A stretch of DNA of 64,000 nucleotides from Paracoccaceae bacterium (GTDB lineage: Bacteria; Pseudomonadota; Alphaproteobacteria; Rhodobacterales; Rhodobacteraceae), in assembly GCA_016744015.1 (NCBI GenBank), contig JADGFD010000002.1, positions 62,001-126,000 of the forward strand. The letters run 5' to 3'. Each line of letters begins with the position of its first letter. Position 1 is the stretch's first letter. The notes under the pieces were generated by a model. The model saw nothing but the letters and a program-made list of their open reading frames with translations. It did no database searches and was not told where the DNA came from. Positions 17,190 through 26,310 of the stretch are shown here, in pieces. The position numbers were made by a program, and so were the translations under genes.

Positions 17190-18017
17190 ATGAGCGATGA
17201 AGATGAAGTAAAAGGCGGCGGCGGGATGAAGATGATCCTGGTTATTGTCGTGGCCGCTGTGGCCGCTTTTGGTGGGTACAAGTATTTTGAAGCCAAGCAG
17301 CAAGAGGCTTTGGCGGTGCAGCAAGCCGAGGAAGCAGCCATAGCACTCGCGGCGGCCAAAGCCGCCGAAGAGGCTGCCGCTGCGCAGGCCTTGCTAGATG
17401 AGCAAGCTGCTGCCGAAGCCGAAGCACAGGCCGCTGCCGAAGCAGCTGCTGCCGAGCAGGCCGCGCTAGATGAGGCTGCCGCCGCTGCCGAGGCCGCTCT
17501 TGCCCAAGCTGCCATGGAAGCCGAAGCTGCACTCGCCGCCCAAGCTGCTGAGGCCGAAGCCGCTGCGCAGGCTTTGCTAGATGAGCAAGCCGCTGCTGCC
17601 GAGGCCGCCGTTGCTCAAGCTGCTATGGAAGCCGAGGCCGCTATGGCCGCCGAAGCCGCTGCTGCGGAAGCCGCTGCGCAGGCCTTGCTAGATGAGCAAG
17701 CTGCCGCCGCCGAGGCCGCCGTTTCCCAAGCTGCCATAGAAGCCGAAGCTGCTGCTCAGGCCGCTGCAGATGAAGCCGCCGCAGCCCAAGCCGCTGAAGA
17801 AGCGAGTGCTGCTGCCGCCGAAGCTGAAGCCGCAGCCCAAACCGCTGCTGAAGAAGCTGCTGCAGCTGAGGCTGTTGCCGCCGCTGAAGCCGAAACTGCT
17901 GCGGAAGAAGCTGCTGGTGTGGCCACAGAAAATACCATGAGCGACGCCGACAAGCGCTTGTGCGAATTGATGGAAATTCCGATGCGCGCCGGTGGCGAGC
18001 TGATCGAGTGTAACTGA
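17190..18017 (+). CDS. Alanine-rich, membrane-anchored repetitive protein
   Basis: No family recognised. 275 aa, roughly half alanine with regularly placed Glu, Gln and Asp. An acidic cytoplasmic start is followed by one transmembrane helix (about residues 14-30), then a long Ala/Glu region predicted to be a continuous helix or coiled coil (residues 34-243). The phrase QALLDEQAAA occurs three times, at Gln66, Gln127 and Gln164. The C-terminal 30 residues are non-repetitive with two cysteines (Cys258, Cys274) and may be a small folded or binding module. The architecture recalls TolA, but no TolA C-terminal domain is seen. A plus-strand terminator follows. Confidence 0.75.
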   Translation: MSDEDEVKGGGGMKMILVIVVAAVAAFGGYKYFEAKQQEALAVQQAEEAAIALAAAKAAEEAAAAQALLDEQAAAEAEAQAAAEAAAAEQAALDEAAAAAEAALAQAAMEAEAALAAQAAEAEAAAQALLDEQAAAAEAAVAQAAMEAEAAMAAEAAAAEAAAQALLDEQAAAAEAAVSQAAIEAEAAAQAAADEAAAAQAAEEASAAAAEAEAAAQTAAEEAAAAEAVAAAEAETAAEEAAGVATENTMSDADKRLCELMEIPMRAGGELIECN

Positions 18018-18048
18018 TAAAAAAGAGGGCGCTTAATAGCGCCCTCTT
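18018..18048 (-). terminator. Terminator of thrS (minus strand)
   Basis: An 11-bp stem AAGAGGGCGCT/AGCGCCCTCTT with a 4-nt loop (18023-18048). Read on the minus strand it is followed by TTTTTTATC. It is reached after the stop of thrS. Confidence 0.85.
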
Positions 18049-18061
18049 AATCCTGCTAAGC

Positions 18062-18083
18062 CTCGCCTTTCGGCGGGTTTTTT
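18062..18083 (+). terminator. Terminator of the alanine-rich gene (plus strand)
   Basis: A CTCGCC/GGCGGG stem with a TTTC loop is followed by six T on the plus strand. The two terminators of the convergent genes cross over: each transcript passes the other's hairpin first. Confidence 0.75.
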
Positions 18084-20028
18084 ATTTCATATCTGGCGGT
18101 GTGGCTTCCGCAGCCAGGGCCTCCACAGCCTCTTCAATGCTCAACACTTTCGAGCCTTTCTCGCCAAGGCGACGCATAGAAACGCTGTGTTCCTCAACCT
18201 CGCGCATGCCCACTGCCAAGATCACCGGCACTTTGCCCAAGCTATGCTCGCGCACCTTATAATTGATCTTTTCATTGCGCACATCAGCCTCGGCCCGCAG
18301 GCCTTTAGCCTTTAACCGCGCCACAACCTCATGCACCCATTCATCGGCATCGGAAACAATAGCCGCCACCACAATTTGCCGTGGGGCCAGCCAGAGCGGG
18401 AATTTTCCCGCGTAATTCTCGATGAGAATCCCGAGGAAGCGCTCGAAGCTCCCCAAAGTGGCGCGGTGCAGCATCACTGGCGTATGCTTTTGGCCATCTT
18501 CGCCGATATACTCGGCTTCCATCCGCTCGGGCAGCACAAAATCGGCCTGTAAAGTGCCGAGCTGCCATTCGCGACCAATCGCGTCTGTCAGCTTAAAGTC
18601 AAGCTTTGGCCCGTAAAACGCACCCTCGCCCGGGTCCACCTCATAAGGGTGGCCAAGGGCCTTGATCGCGTTTTCCAACGCGGCCTCAGCTTGGTCCCAG
18701 ACCTCATCAGAGCCAGCCCGCACGTCTGGGCGGGTGGAAAACATGATTTTGAAATCTGCAAAGCCAAGGTCTTCATAAACCCGCGTCAGCAACTCGATGA
18801 ATTTTTTGGTCTCGCTGGCAATCTGATCTTCGGTGCAGAATATATGCGCGTCATCTTGCGTGAAGCCCCGCACCCGCATCAGCCCGTGCATAGAGCCCGA
18901 GCTTTCATAACGGTGGCAAGAACCAAACTCGGCCAAGCGAAGCGGCAAATCACGGTAGCTTTTCAGCCCTTGATTATACACCTGCACATGGCATGGGCAG
19001 TTCATCGGCTTGAGCGCGTTGGTGCGCTTGTCATTGGCGTGCTCGTCGTCAATCTCGGTGGTAAACATGTTTTCGCGGTATTTTTCCCAATGCCCCGAGG
19101 CCTCCCAGAGCTTGCGGTCCACCACCATCGGGGTGTTGATCTCAAGGTAGCCGTCATCCCGCTGGCGGCGGCGCATATAGTCTTGCAAAATGCGGTAAAG
19201 CTCCCAGCCGTTGGGGTGCCAAAACACCATGCCGGGGGCTTCTTCTTGCAGGTGGAACAGGTCCATCTCTTTGCCAAGGCGGCGGTGGTCGCGCTTTTCG
19301 GCCTCCTCCAGCATGTGCAGGTGGGCTTTTAGGTCCGCTTTGTTGCGAAAGCCAACGCCGTAAATGCGCTGGAGCATTTTATTGTTGCTATCCCCACGCC
19401 AGTAAGCGCCCGCGACCGACATCAGCTTAAATGAATCGCCCGGCACTTGGCCGGTATGGGCCAAATGCGGCCCGCGGCACAGGTCTTGCCAGTCGCCATG
19501 CCAATACATCCGCAGGTCTTCATCGCTGGGAATGCCCTCGATAAGCTCAACTTTATAAGGCTCGTTATTGTCCTTATAAAACTGGATGGCGCGCTCACGC
19601 TCCCACACTTCGGTGCGCACCGGCTCGCGCTTGTTGATGATCTCGCGCATCTTTTTCTCGATGGTCTTGAGGTCGTCCTCATGAAACGGTTCATCGCGGT
19701 CAAAGTCATAATACCAGCCGTTTTTGATAACGGGGCCAATGGTGACTTTAACGTCAGGCCACAACTCTTGCACGGCGCGGGCCATAATGTGGGCGGCGTC
19801 GTGGCGGAAAAGCTCAAGCGCTTGGGCTTCGTCTTTACTGGTGTAAATCGCGAAATCGGAATCCGCGTTGATCTGGATCGAGAGATCAGAAAACGTGCCG
19901 TTAATCGCACAGGCAATCGCCGCTTTTCCGAGACTTTTGGAAATGTCGGATGCCACCTCTGCGCCGGTAATACCGGCGGGGTATTGGCGCACGGCACCAT
20001 CAGGAAGGGTGAGGGAAACTTCGGCCAT
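18082..20028 (-). CDS. thrS: Threonyl-tRNA synthetase
   Basis: Charges tRNA-Thr, with an editing domain that clears Ser-tRNA. 648 aa, standard length: an N-terminal TGS domain ([20 protein letters not shown]), an editing domain with [16 protein letters not shown], a class II catalytic core with zinc-site and motif 2 sequence [12 protein letters not shown] and [20 protein letters not shown], and a C-terminal anticodon-binding domain. The ATG at 20028 is preceded by AGGAG; the frame upstream to 20121 is not conserved-looking. Confidence 0.97.
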   Translation of the reverse strand: MAEVSLTLPDGAVRQYPAGITGAEVASDISKSLGKAAIACAINGTFSDLSIQINADSDFAIYTSKDEAQALELFRHDAAHIMARAVQELWPDVKVTIGPVIKNGWYYDFDRDEPFHEDDLKTIEKKMREIINKREPVRTEVWERERAIQFYKDNNEPYKVELIEGIPSDEDLRMYWHGDWQDLCRGPHLAHTGQVPGDSFKLMSVAGAYWRGDSNNKMLQRIYGVGFRNKADLKAHLHMLEEAEKRDHRRLGKEMDLFHLQEEAPGMVFWHPNGWELYRILQDYMRRRQRDDGYLEINTPMVVDRKLWEASGHWEKYRENMFTTEIDDEHANDKRTNALKPMNCPCHVQVYNQGLKSYRDLPLRLAEFGSCHRYESSGSMHGLMRVRGFTQDDAHIFCTEDQIASETKKFIELLTRVYEDLGFADFKIMFSTRPDVRAGSDEVWDQAEAALENAIKALGHPYEVDPGEGAFYGPKLDFKLTDAIGREWQLGTLQADFVLPERMEAEYIGEDGQKHTPVMLHRATLGSFERFLGILIENYAGKFPLWLAPRQIVVAAIVSDADEWVHEVVARLKAKGLRAEADVRNEKINYKVREHSLGKVPVILAVGMREVEEHSVSMRRLGEKGSKVLSIEEAVEALAAEATPPDMK

Positions 20029-20133
20029 ATCGGCGCTCCTATGAGTTTGGCGCCTACGAAACGCCCGGTTATTGGAGATTGCTAGATGAGCGTTTTTTGC
20101 AAGGTTGTCAAGAACTCTCAAAAGCGCCTGCGT

Positions 20134-21531
20134 TTAATACCGTTCCAACACAGAGCTGGTTTCGGATACAATTTTTGGCTCGCCGGTTAGGTCAATCACA
20201 TAAGAGAATTGCGCCAGCCCGCGAGAGGTGGCGGCCCGTGATTGCGCATAGGCAAAAAACACGATTTTGGCTTCTATTGAGCAGATATCGCCATCGCAGC
20301 TCACGCTGGTATTCTCTTCGTCAATATCATAAGCGCGCACTGGCCAGCGCTCGATAAAACTTGCTTTATCAGCGATCACCTGTTCTTGGGTCCAGTCTTT
20401 GCCATAAAACGTAATTTGATCGCCGTAAAAAGCGGTTACCCCCGCTTCGATATCGGGGGCATTCTGCGACCAATAACGAATATTGAGGCGGGTGAAGTTA
20501 AGGGCGCGGGCTTCCTGCGCCGAGGTATCGGGCACGGGGGTGGTTGTGCGCTCGGGCACAACAAAAGCGGCTTGTGTGTCATTGCTGGTTTGCACTGCGG
20601 GCAGGCCGTCCAGAATTTCTTGCGCAAGCGCCACGTAGAGCGGCTCGTCACCCCATTTATTAATAAAGGCGTTCAGCACCACACGGCTTTTGGAGTTTTG
20701 CACAAAGGCCCATTCCTCAATCACACCTTTGATTTGCCCGTCATCACTGGCGCTATCACACTCGCCAAACAGGCAGGAGGTGCCGGACAGCTCGTCATAA
20801 TAGGCGGGGCGTTGGTCTGCCCCGATGATATTGGCGGCTTGCTGTACTTGGTTGCGGGTTTTGATGGTGGCTTGGCGCAAGTCACCGGTTGACTCTAGAT
20901 TGCGCAGGAAAAACCGAGTGAACACTGAAAATTCCTGCGTGTCGGCCTCGCCCAAACGGTCCAGCGCGGCTTGGCCAGCGCCCGCAGAATAAATCAGAAA
21001 GGTGCCTTGGGCAGGCTCCACCGGGGCCAGACCACGGGTTACGCCCACAGCGCGGCTCAGATTGCCGCCAAAGGGGTTGTTGCGGCAGGCATCCACCACG
21101 GCAATGGTCAGGTGCGCTTGCCGCGCCGCGATATTATCCAAAATGCCGTTTACCCCGTTTTTTAGCGGGATGCTCATCTCCACGGCCACCGCCGCACTGC
21201 TGGTGATTTCAGCATCGGTTGGGACAAGATAGTTAAGCGAGCCATCAGACCAGCCATGGCCGGAATAAATAAAGGCAACGGTATCACCGGGTTGGATGGT
21301 TTCGTAGAACCCGGCCAGTTGACGGCGCATTTGGGTCATTGGCGCGTTGTAAACAGTGGTGACCTCAAAGCCCCTACGGGTCAAAAGCTCGGTATATCCG
21401 TTGGCGTCTTCTTGTGCTTTCAGAAGCGGGGGGAGGGTGTCGTAATTATCATTACCGACAATAAGAGCACGCTCAACGGCTTGCGCCATGCCGGGCAAGA
21501 GAATCAGCAAGAGGGCAAAAATACGGGTCAT
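20134..21531 (-). CDS. Secreted caspase-like (C14) peptidase domain protein
   Basis: 465 aa. A signal peptide (MTRIFALLLILLPGMAQA) suggests periplasmic location. The caspase fold follows, with the catalytic dyad His92 in YSGHGW and Cys149 in VVDACRNNPF, preceded by RALIVGNDNYD. The C-terminal third (from about residue 335) resembles a small NTF2/SnoaL-like domain (ITFYGKDWTQEQVIADKASF). It may cleave after basic or acidic residues; the target is unknown. It sits upstream of thrS on the same strand with a 105-nt gap. Confidence 0.85.
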   Translation of the reverse strand: MTRIFALLLILLPGMAQAVERALIVGNDNYDTLPPLLKAQEDANGYTELLTRRGFEVTTVYNAPMTQMRRQLAGFYETIQPGDTVAFIYSGHGWSDGSLNYLVPTDAEITSSAAVAVEMSIPLKNGVNGILDNIAARQAHLTIAVVDACRNNPFGGNLSRAVGVTRGLAPVEPAQGTFLIYSAGAGQAALDRLGEADTQEFSVFTRFFLRNLESTGDLRQATIKTRNQVQQAANIIGADQRPAYYDELSGTSCLFGECDSASDDGQIKGVIEEWAFVQNSKSRVVLNAFINKWGDEPLYVALAQEILDGLPAVQTSNDTQAAFVVPERTTTPVPDTSAQEARALNFTRLNIRYWSQNAPDIEAGVTAFYGDQITFYGKDWTQEQVIADKASFIERWPVRAYDIDEENTSVSCDGDICSIEAKIVFFAYAQSRAATSRGLAQFSYVIDLTGEPKIVSETSSVLERY

Positions 21532-21618
21532 ATCGTAAATATCCGTTTTCTTTTAAATGGTTCTTCGGCATGTTGGGGCCGACGGTGTAAAATCACCTCC
21601 TCTTAAGATAGGATAAAA

Positions 21619-22365
21619 ATGCCGAATTGCAAGTTTTTTGATGCCCCAAGCGGGCGGCGACTGGCGTATCATCGCGTTGAAGGTAAAAACCCTGGAGTTG
21701 TTTTTTTTGGTGGTTTCAAATCTGATATGCAGGGCAGTAAGGCTATTTTTCTGCAAGAAATGGCAGAAAGCCAAGGCCGTGCCTTTTTGCGGTTTGATTA
21801 TTCCGGCCACGGACAAAGCAGTGGTGAATTTACCGAGGGTTGCATTGGGGACTGGGCAGAGGACGCCGCCGAGATCATCTCGGCGCTGACTGCTGGCCCG
21901 CAGATTGTCATCGGGTCTTCCATGGGGGGGTGGATAGCGCTTTTGCTGGCGCGGCAGATGCCTGAGCGATTTCAGGCGCTTATCGGCATTGCCGCCGCGC
22001 CGGATTTCACCGAGGATTCTTTGTGGGCTGGCTTGGATGAGGCTCAGCGGGCAACGCTAATGAGAGAAGGCCAGATTGGACTACCCTCGGAATACGCCGA
22101 TAGCCCCTATATTTTTACCCGCCGCTTGGTGGAGGATGGCCGTAAGCAACGGGTATTGCTGGACCCGCTTAACCTACCGTTTCCTGTGCGGTTGATGCAA
22201 GGCACCGCAGATGCTTCTGTGGAGCTTTCGGTGCCGTTACGCATTGTCGAGCATGCGACGGGGCCGGATATTAGGCTGATTTTGGTTAAAGGGGTGGATC
22301 ATCGCTTTTCAACGCCGGAATGTTTGGCATTGATCGAGACAACGTTGAAAGAACTGCCGCGTTAG
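21619..22365 (+). CDS. Alpha/beta hydrolase, ABHD10-like
   Basis: Serine hydrolase of 248 aa. The nucleophile elbow is GSSMGGW (Ser near residue 101), the oxyanion region is VVFFGGFKSDMQGSKA, and the catalytic His is in KGVDHRFS; the acid is probably Asp in QGTADASV. The N-terminal half resembles mitochondrial ABHD10 (acyl-protein thioesterase/glucuronide deacylase). Substrate unknown. It is divergent from the caspase-like gene. Confidence 0.8.
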   Translation: MPNCKFFDAPSGRRLAYHRVEGKNPGVVFFGGFKSDMQGSKAIFLQEMAESQGRAFLRFDYSGHGQSSGEFTEGCIGDWAEDAAEIISALTAGPQIVIGSSMGGWIALLLARQMPERFQALIGIAAAPDFTEDSLWAGLDEAQRATLMREGQIGLPSEYADSPYIFTRRLVEDGRKQRVLLDPLNLPFPVRLMQGTADASVELSVPLRIVEHATGPDIRLILVKGVDHRFSTPECLALIETTLKELPR

Positions 22366-22417
22366 GTGGCGCCTTTGGTGGGCGCAAACCCTTCGGTTGG
22401 AAGGGCCATGAGCGCCT

Positions 22418-22645
22418 TCACGACACCAGCACACCAACTGCCACAAGCGTAAGGCCAATAAAGCCAGTGCCAAGGGCTGCGGTGTTAACGGCGACCAATA
22501 GCTGCATCCGATCTTTGGCCTCTTGGCCGTCGGGGGCATCCTTTTTGAGCCTTATTGCCATGCGGACAGAGTAACCAAGGCCAATGAGGCCAAGCACGGC
22601 CAAAACTGTGCCTGCGTAAACCATATATGTAAAGATATTTTCCAT
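22418..22645 (-). CDS. Small two-span membrane protein, unknown function
   Basis: 75 aa starting MENIFTYMVYAGTVLAVLGL. Two hydrophobic helices (about 6-27 and 51-73) flank a charged loop (RLKKDAPDGQEAKDRM). No family assigned. The ATG at 22645 is preferred; the frame continues upstream to 22786 but overlaps the gapR start region and looks non-coding. The protein would sit in the inner membrane with both ends on the same side. Confidence 0.65.
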   Translation of the reverse strand: MENIFTYMVYAGTVLAVLGLIGLGYSVRMAIRLKKDAPDGQEAKDRMQLLVAVNTAALGTGFIGLTLVAVGVLVS

Positions 22646-22753
22646 GGGGGCTATGTAGGGGGGCGCGGGGCTTTTGGCAAGCTTGGCCTTGCTCCTGAGG
22701 GCGCTTCGGGCTAGGGTCCACGCTCGAAATCCAATACAGGCAGGAGAGTATCC

Positions 22754-23017
22754 ATGGATGAGAATGACGAGGTTCAGCAGAGCCAATACCGCGTGACATC
22801 AAGCGAATTGCGCGCTTTTGTGGAGCGTTATGAGCGGCTGGAAGTGGAAAAGAAAGACATTGCTGACCACCAGAAAGAAGTGATGGCCGAGGCGAAATCC
22901 CGTGGCTATGACACCAAGATTTTGCGCAAAATTGTGGCGCTGCGAAAAAAAGACCCGCAGGAGATTTCTGAAGAGGAAGCGGTGCTGGAAATGTATAAAG
23001 ACGCGCTGGGCATGTAG
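22754..23017 (+). CDS. gapR: GapR family (DUF2312) nucleoid-associated protein
   Basis: 87 aa, all-helical. The family dimer or tetramer clamps overtwisted, AT-rich DNA ahead of replication and transcription and stimulates topoisomerases (Caulobacter GapR). The conserved core is visible: [57 protein letters not shown] and the terminal ALGM. AGGAGAG lies 5 nt before the ATG. A stand-alone gene. Confidence 0.9.
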   Translation: MDENDEVQQSQYRVTSSELRAFVERYERLEVEKKDIADHQKEVMAEAKSRGYDTKILRKIVALRKKDPQEISEEEAVLEMYKDALGM

Positions 23018-23109
23018 GCGAAACGTCGCATTGAATGGCGGCGGGTTTGCCGCCAATATGGCTTGAAAAGGGGTGCGCATTGTTTGGACCGTATTAGGAA
23101 ACTGTGCTC

Positions 23110-23475
23110 ATGAGAACGTTGCCGGATAAAATTTCCGAGCTGGCATTGCCCAGCGGAACTGTAGAAGTGGACGAGGCGGGGTATATTACCAAACCCGACC
23201 TCTGGACGCGCGAATTTGCCGAACATTTGGCGGTTGTTGACGGGATTGAGTTGACACAAGACCACTGGGAAATCATTGATTTTGTGCGGGAGTCTTATGC
23301 CGACCACCGCGTGGCTGTGGATGTGCGCCATGTGTTGAAGCTGGCGCAAAACGGCCTTGGGATGAGCAAACATGACGCCAAAGTGAGGATGCTGGAGCTG
23401 TTTCCTTTGGGGTATGTGCGGCAAGCGGTGAAGATGGCAGGGATGAAGCAACCGCGGGCGTGGAGCACGGGGTAG
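23110..23475 (+). CDS. DsrC/TusE-family protein lacking the C-terminal cysteine
   Basis: 121 aa. The fold-defining segments of TusE/DsrC are present (LWTREFAEHLAV, ELTQDHWEIIDFVRESYADH, LFPLGYVRQAVKMAGMKQPR), but the C-terminal arm ends RAWSTG with no cysteine anywhere in the protein. TusE relays sulfur through one C-terminal Cys to make 2-thiouridine in tRNA; this protein cannot do so. Cys-less DsrC-like proteins have been proposed to be regulatory. Start: ATG 23110, with GTG 23104 also possible. Confidence 0.8.
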   Translation: MRTLPDKISELALPSGTVEVDEAGYITKPDLWTREFAEHLAVVDGIELTQDHWEIIDFVRESYADHRVAVDVRHVLKLAQNGLGMSKHDAKVRMLELFPLGYVRQAVKMAGMKQPRAWSTG

Positions 23476-23479
23476 CGCT

Positions 23480-23533
23480 ATAGGGGGCCAGCCCCCTCGC
23501 TGCGCTCACCCCCGGGATATTTTGACAATTTGG
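23480..23533. repeat. Probable Rhodobacteraceae intergenic repeat
   Basis: AGGGGGCCAGCCCCCT at 23482-23497 is a near-perfect inverted repeat, followed by a C-rich stretch ending CACCCCCGGGATATTTT. It lies between two convergent genes. Similar G/C-rich elements ending GGGATATTT are, from memory, common between genes in Rhodobacteraceae; only one copy is seen in this window. Confidence 0.35.
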
Positions 23534-23537
23534 AAAG

Positions 23538-24410
23538 CTAGGCAAGGACGAGCAGGAGTATGCCTGTGGCGATAAAGGCGATGCCGAAGAGTTCTATTCG
23601 GCGGATGACCTCTTTGAAAAACAGCCATGAAGCTAGCAAGGTGAACAGAATTTCCACCTGCGCCACGGCTTTTACATAGGCTGCATTTTGCAGGCTGAAG
23701 GCGGTAAACCAGCCGAGCGAGGCCAAGCCTCCGGTGAGGCCAACGAGCATGCCTAGGCGCCAGTTTTTGAGGATTGCGCGGAGTTGCGGGCGATCTTTGA
23801 GTAAGAACCATGCCAGCAAAAGCGCGGATTGAAAGCTGGTGGCAACCAGTAGCACGGCAGCACCGTGGGAGGCCGCTGTGCCGCTTTCAAGCTCTTGGGT
23901 CGCCGCGCGGTAGAGCACCGATGAAATGGCGAAGCAGGTGCCGGAGGCAAGGCCGATGCCAACGCTTCGGGCGTTTAGGCCAGCAAGGCGCATGTTTCCC
24001 GCGATCAGCACGACCCCGACAAGAGAAATGAGGATGCCGATCATGGCCGAGAGGCTAATGCTGTCCCCGAGCAAGACAAAGCCGATGATGGCGGTTTGTA
24101 TGGCTTCAGTGCGGGCCAAAGTGCTGCCTACAGCGAAGTTTTTAAAGCCAAAGAGGTAAAGCAACAGTAGCGTGCCGATGATTTGGCCAATGGCGGCTAG
24201 ACCGGTGAACATAAAGAACCGAACAGGAAGGGCCGTGGCAGCGCCTTCCCCCAGCCACGCCCAAAGCAGCCACGCCAGCGGCATTGCAAAGAAAAACCGA
24301 ATCGCCGTAGCCCCAAGGCTAGAAAGCCGCGCCTTCAAGTGCTTTTGCAACATTGAGCGCAGGTTTTGCAAAAACGCCGCTGCAATGGTGATCAGTATCC
24401 AGAATTCCAT
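23538..24410 (-). CDS. EamA/DMT-superfamily transporter
   Basis: Inner-membrane metabolite exporter of the drug/metabolite family, 290 aa. Ten hydrophobic spans arranged as two EamA repeats of five; the second starts near VGIGLASGTCFAISSVLYRA. The end of the first repeat has EAIQTAIIGFVLLGDSISL and the second has VEILFTLLASWLFFKEVI, the usual helix-4/5 signature. Substrate unknown. It lies 27 nt after the acyl-CoA ligase on the same strand. Confidence 0.85.
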   Translation of the reverse strand: MEFWILITIAAAFLQNLRSMLQKHLKARLSSLGATAIRFFFAMPLAWLLWAWLGEGAATALPVRFFMFTGLAAIGQIIGTLLLLYLFGFKNFAVGSTLARTEAIQTAIIGFVLLGDSISLSAMIGILISLVGVVLIAGNMRLAGLNARSVGIGLASGTCFAISSVLYRAATQELESGTAASHGAAVLLVATSFQSALLLAWFLLKDRPQLRAILKNWRLGMLVGLTGGLASLGWFTAFSLQNAAYVKAVAQVEILFTLLASWLFFKEVIRRIELFGIAFIATGILLLVLA

Positions 24411-24437
24411 TGAGGTCCTTAATGTTGATTCCTATGG

Positions 24438-26045
24438 CTAAAGCGTTTTCGCTTTGGCGCGCAAATCAACCTTCTGCACTTTACCTGTCGACGTTTTGGG
24501 GAGGTCTAGAAAGATCACAGTTTTGGGGCGCTTGAAGCCAGCGAGATGTGCGCGGCAATGCGCGATAATTTCGTCTTCCGAAACCGTGGCTTCTGGATGC
24601 AGCTCCACAAAGGCGCAGGGCGTTTCGCCCCATTTATCGTCCGGCCGCGCGACCACGGCCACCGCCGCCACCGCCTCTAGCGCATGGATCACGCCCTCAA
24701 CCTCGATGCTCGAAATATTCTCACCCCCGGAAATGATGATATCCTTGGCGCGGTCCCGCAGCTGGATATAGCCATCGGGCTGCACCACGCCCAAATCGCC
24801 CGAGTGAAACCACCCCCCGGCAAAGGCTTCGTCCGTGGCCGCTTGGTTGTCTAGGTAGCCCTTCATGGTGATATTGCCGCGCATCATCACCTCACCCATG
24901 GTTTCACCGTCCCACGGCACGGGTTGCATCGTGTCTGGATCCATCACCGTGGCGCCTTCTTGCACCACATATGGCACGCCCTGCCTTGCTTTCAAGTTGG
25001 CTTGTTTACCCATGGGCAGGTTGTCCCATTCGGGCTTCCATGCGCAGGAAATGCAGGGGCCGTAGGTTTCGGTTAAGCCATAAGCATGGGTGACGTTGAA
25101 GCCCTCTTCTTGCATTTTGGCCAGCACAGTAGCGGGGGGCGGGGCGGCGGCTGTCATCACGTTGACCTTATGCGAGAAGGGCCGTTTGGCGGCGGCATCG
25201 GCATCGACCATAAAGCTCAGAACAATCGGCGCGCCGCAAAGATAATTTGCGCCCTCATCAGCAATGGCATTGTAAATATTCTCGGCCGTCACCTTGCGAA
25301 TGCAAATATTTGTGCCCGCCTTGGCGGCCACCGTCCAGGGAAAGCACCAGCCATTGCAGTGAAACATTGGCAGCGTCCACAGGTAAACCGGCGCAGCCTC
25401 CATGTTCCATTCCATCACATTGCCAAGGGCATTCAAGTAGGCCCCGCGATAGTGGTAGGCCACGCCCTTGGGGCGGCCTGTGGTGCCGGAGGTGTAGTTA
25501 ATGCTGATGGTGTCCCACTCATCGGCAGGGGGGTGGGCCGCAAAAGCGGTATTTCCGCTCGCGAGAAAAAGCTCATAATCCACTTTACTCAGGCGCGGCC
25601 CTTCGGGAGCGGCAGGGTCCACAATGTCAATAATCAGCGGCGGGCTATCCAAGCCTTTCAGCGCCTCTTGCACGGTGGCTGCAAATTCACGGTCCACGAT
25701 CAAGGCACGGGTATTGGAGTGCTCCAGAATATAGTTAATCGTGCCAGCATCCAGCCGGCAATTGAGCGTGTTCAGCACCATGCCCGCCATGGGCACGCCA
25801 AAATGCGCCTCGTAAATTTCGGGGGTGTTCACGGCGATCACCCCCACCACATCACCCTTTTTTAACCCCGCGCTATGCAGGGCAGAGGCCATTTGCTTGC
25901 AGCGCGCATATGTTTCGGCCCATGTCCGGCGGGTCTCACCATAAACTACGGCTATGCGGTCAGGGTAGGTCATCGCGGCGCGATGAATGAAACTCACGGG
26001 CGTGAGCGGGGCATAGTTGGCAGGGATTTTGGCGAAATCGGTCAT
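24438..26045 (-). CDS. AMP-dependent acyl-CoA ligase
   Basis: Adenylate-forming enzyme of 535 aa that activates a carboxylic acid with ATP and CoA. P-loop TSGTTGRPKGVAYHYRGAYL, A5-type HAYGLTETYGPC, hinge GWFHSGDLGVVQPDGYIQLR, KDIIISGGENISSIEVE and the catalytic lysine in KTSTGKVQK. The N-terminus PANYAPLTPVSFIHRAA resembles medium-chain acyl- and methylmercaptopropionyl-CoA ligases (DmdB-like) of roseobacters. A DMSP role cannot be asserted because no other dmd gene is present. Confidence 0.88.
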   Translation of the reverse strand: MTDFAKIPANYAPLTPVSFIHRAAMTYPDRIAVVYGETRRTWAETYARCKQMASALHSAGLKKGDVVGVIAVNTPEIYEAHFGVPMAGMVLNTLNCRLDAGTINYILEHSNTRALIVDREFAATVQEALKGLDSPPLIIDIVDPAAPEGPRLSKVDYELFLASGNTAFAAHPPADEWDTISINYTSGTTGRPKGVAYHYRGAYLNALGNVMEWNMEAAPVYLWTLPMFHCNGWCFPWTVAAKAGTNICIRKVTAENIYNAIADEGANYLCGAPIVLSFMVDADAAAKRPFSHKVNVMTAAAPPPATVLAKMQEEGFNVTHAYGLTETYGPCISCAWKPEWDNLPMGKQANLKARQGVPYVVQEGATVMDPDTMQPVPWDGETMGEVMMRGNITMKGYLDNQAATDEAFAGGWFHSGDLGVVQPDGYIQLRDRAKDIIISGGENISSIEVEGVIHALEAVAAVAVVARPDDKWGETPCAFVELHPEATVSEDEIIAHCRAHLAGFKRPKTVIFLDLPKTSTGKVQKVDLRAKAKTL

Positions 26046-26201
26046 GGCAGGCTCCCAAAGTGCAGTCCAGCGGTTATCCCGCGCGGGGCGAGGCTTGTAA
26101 AGGGGCGTTGGGCGGGCGTTGAGCGCGTGGGCGGGGGAAACTGCTCAAAACATCCGTAAGATTTTTTCACATAACTTGCTGATAACGAATAAAATAAACC
26201 T

Positions 26202-26245
26202 CTCTTACCATAACTCCTCTCCTAGGATAGTAGTTATGGTAAGAG
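26202..26245. repeat. 14-bp inverted repeat with 16-nt spacer
   Basis: CTCTTACCATAACT (26202-26215) is exactly repeated in inverse at 26232-26245, and the spacer contains the palindrome TCCTAGGA. On the minus strand it is followed by a T-rich stretch, so it could terminate the HIT-like pseudogene transcript; it could also be an operator 157 bp upstream of the acyl-CoA ligase. Confidence 0.6.
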
Positions 26246-26310
26246 TTGGAAATCCAGCCTTTGACCGTCGCACGCTTAATCCTTGTGAGCGGCGTAGGGG
26301 TGAATGGGTT

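Noticed and set aside
17361-17920. Short tandem DNA repeats resembling a CRISPR or minisatellite
   Set aside because: They are in-frame codon repeats of an alanine-rich protein, without spacers or direct-repeat periodicity.
19422-20085. Long open frames in other frames over thrS
   Set aside because: Thr-RS motifs and codon pattern support only the minus-strand thrS frame; the others are shadows.
20029-20133. T-box or other riboswitch upstream of thrS
   Set aside because: No specifier/antiterminator structure visible; T-boxes are not expected in this lineage.
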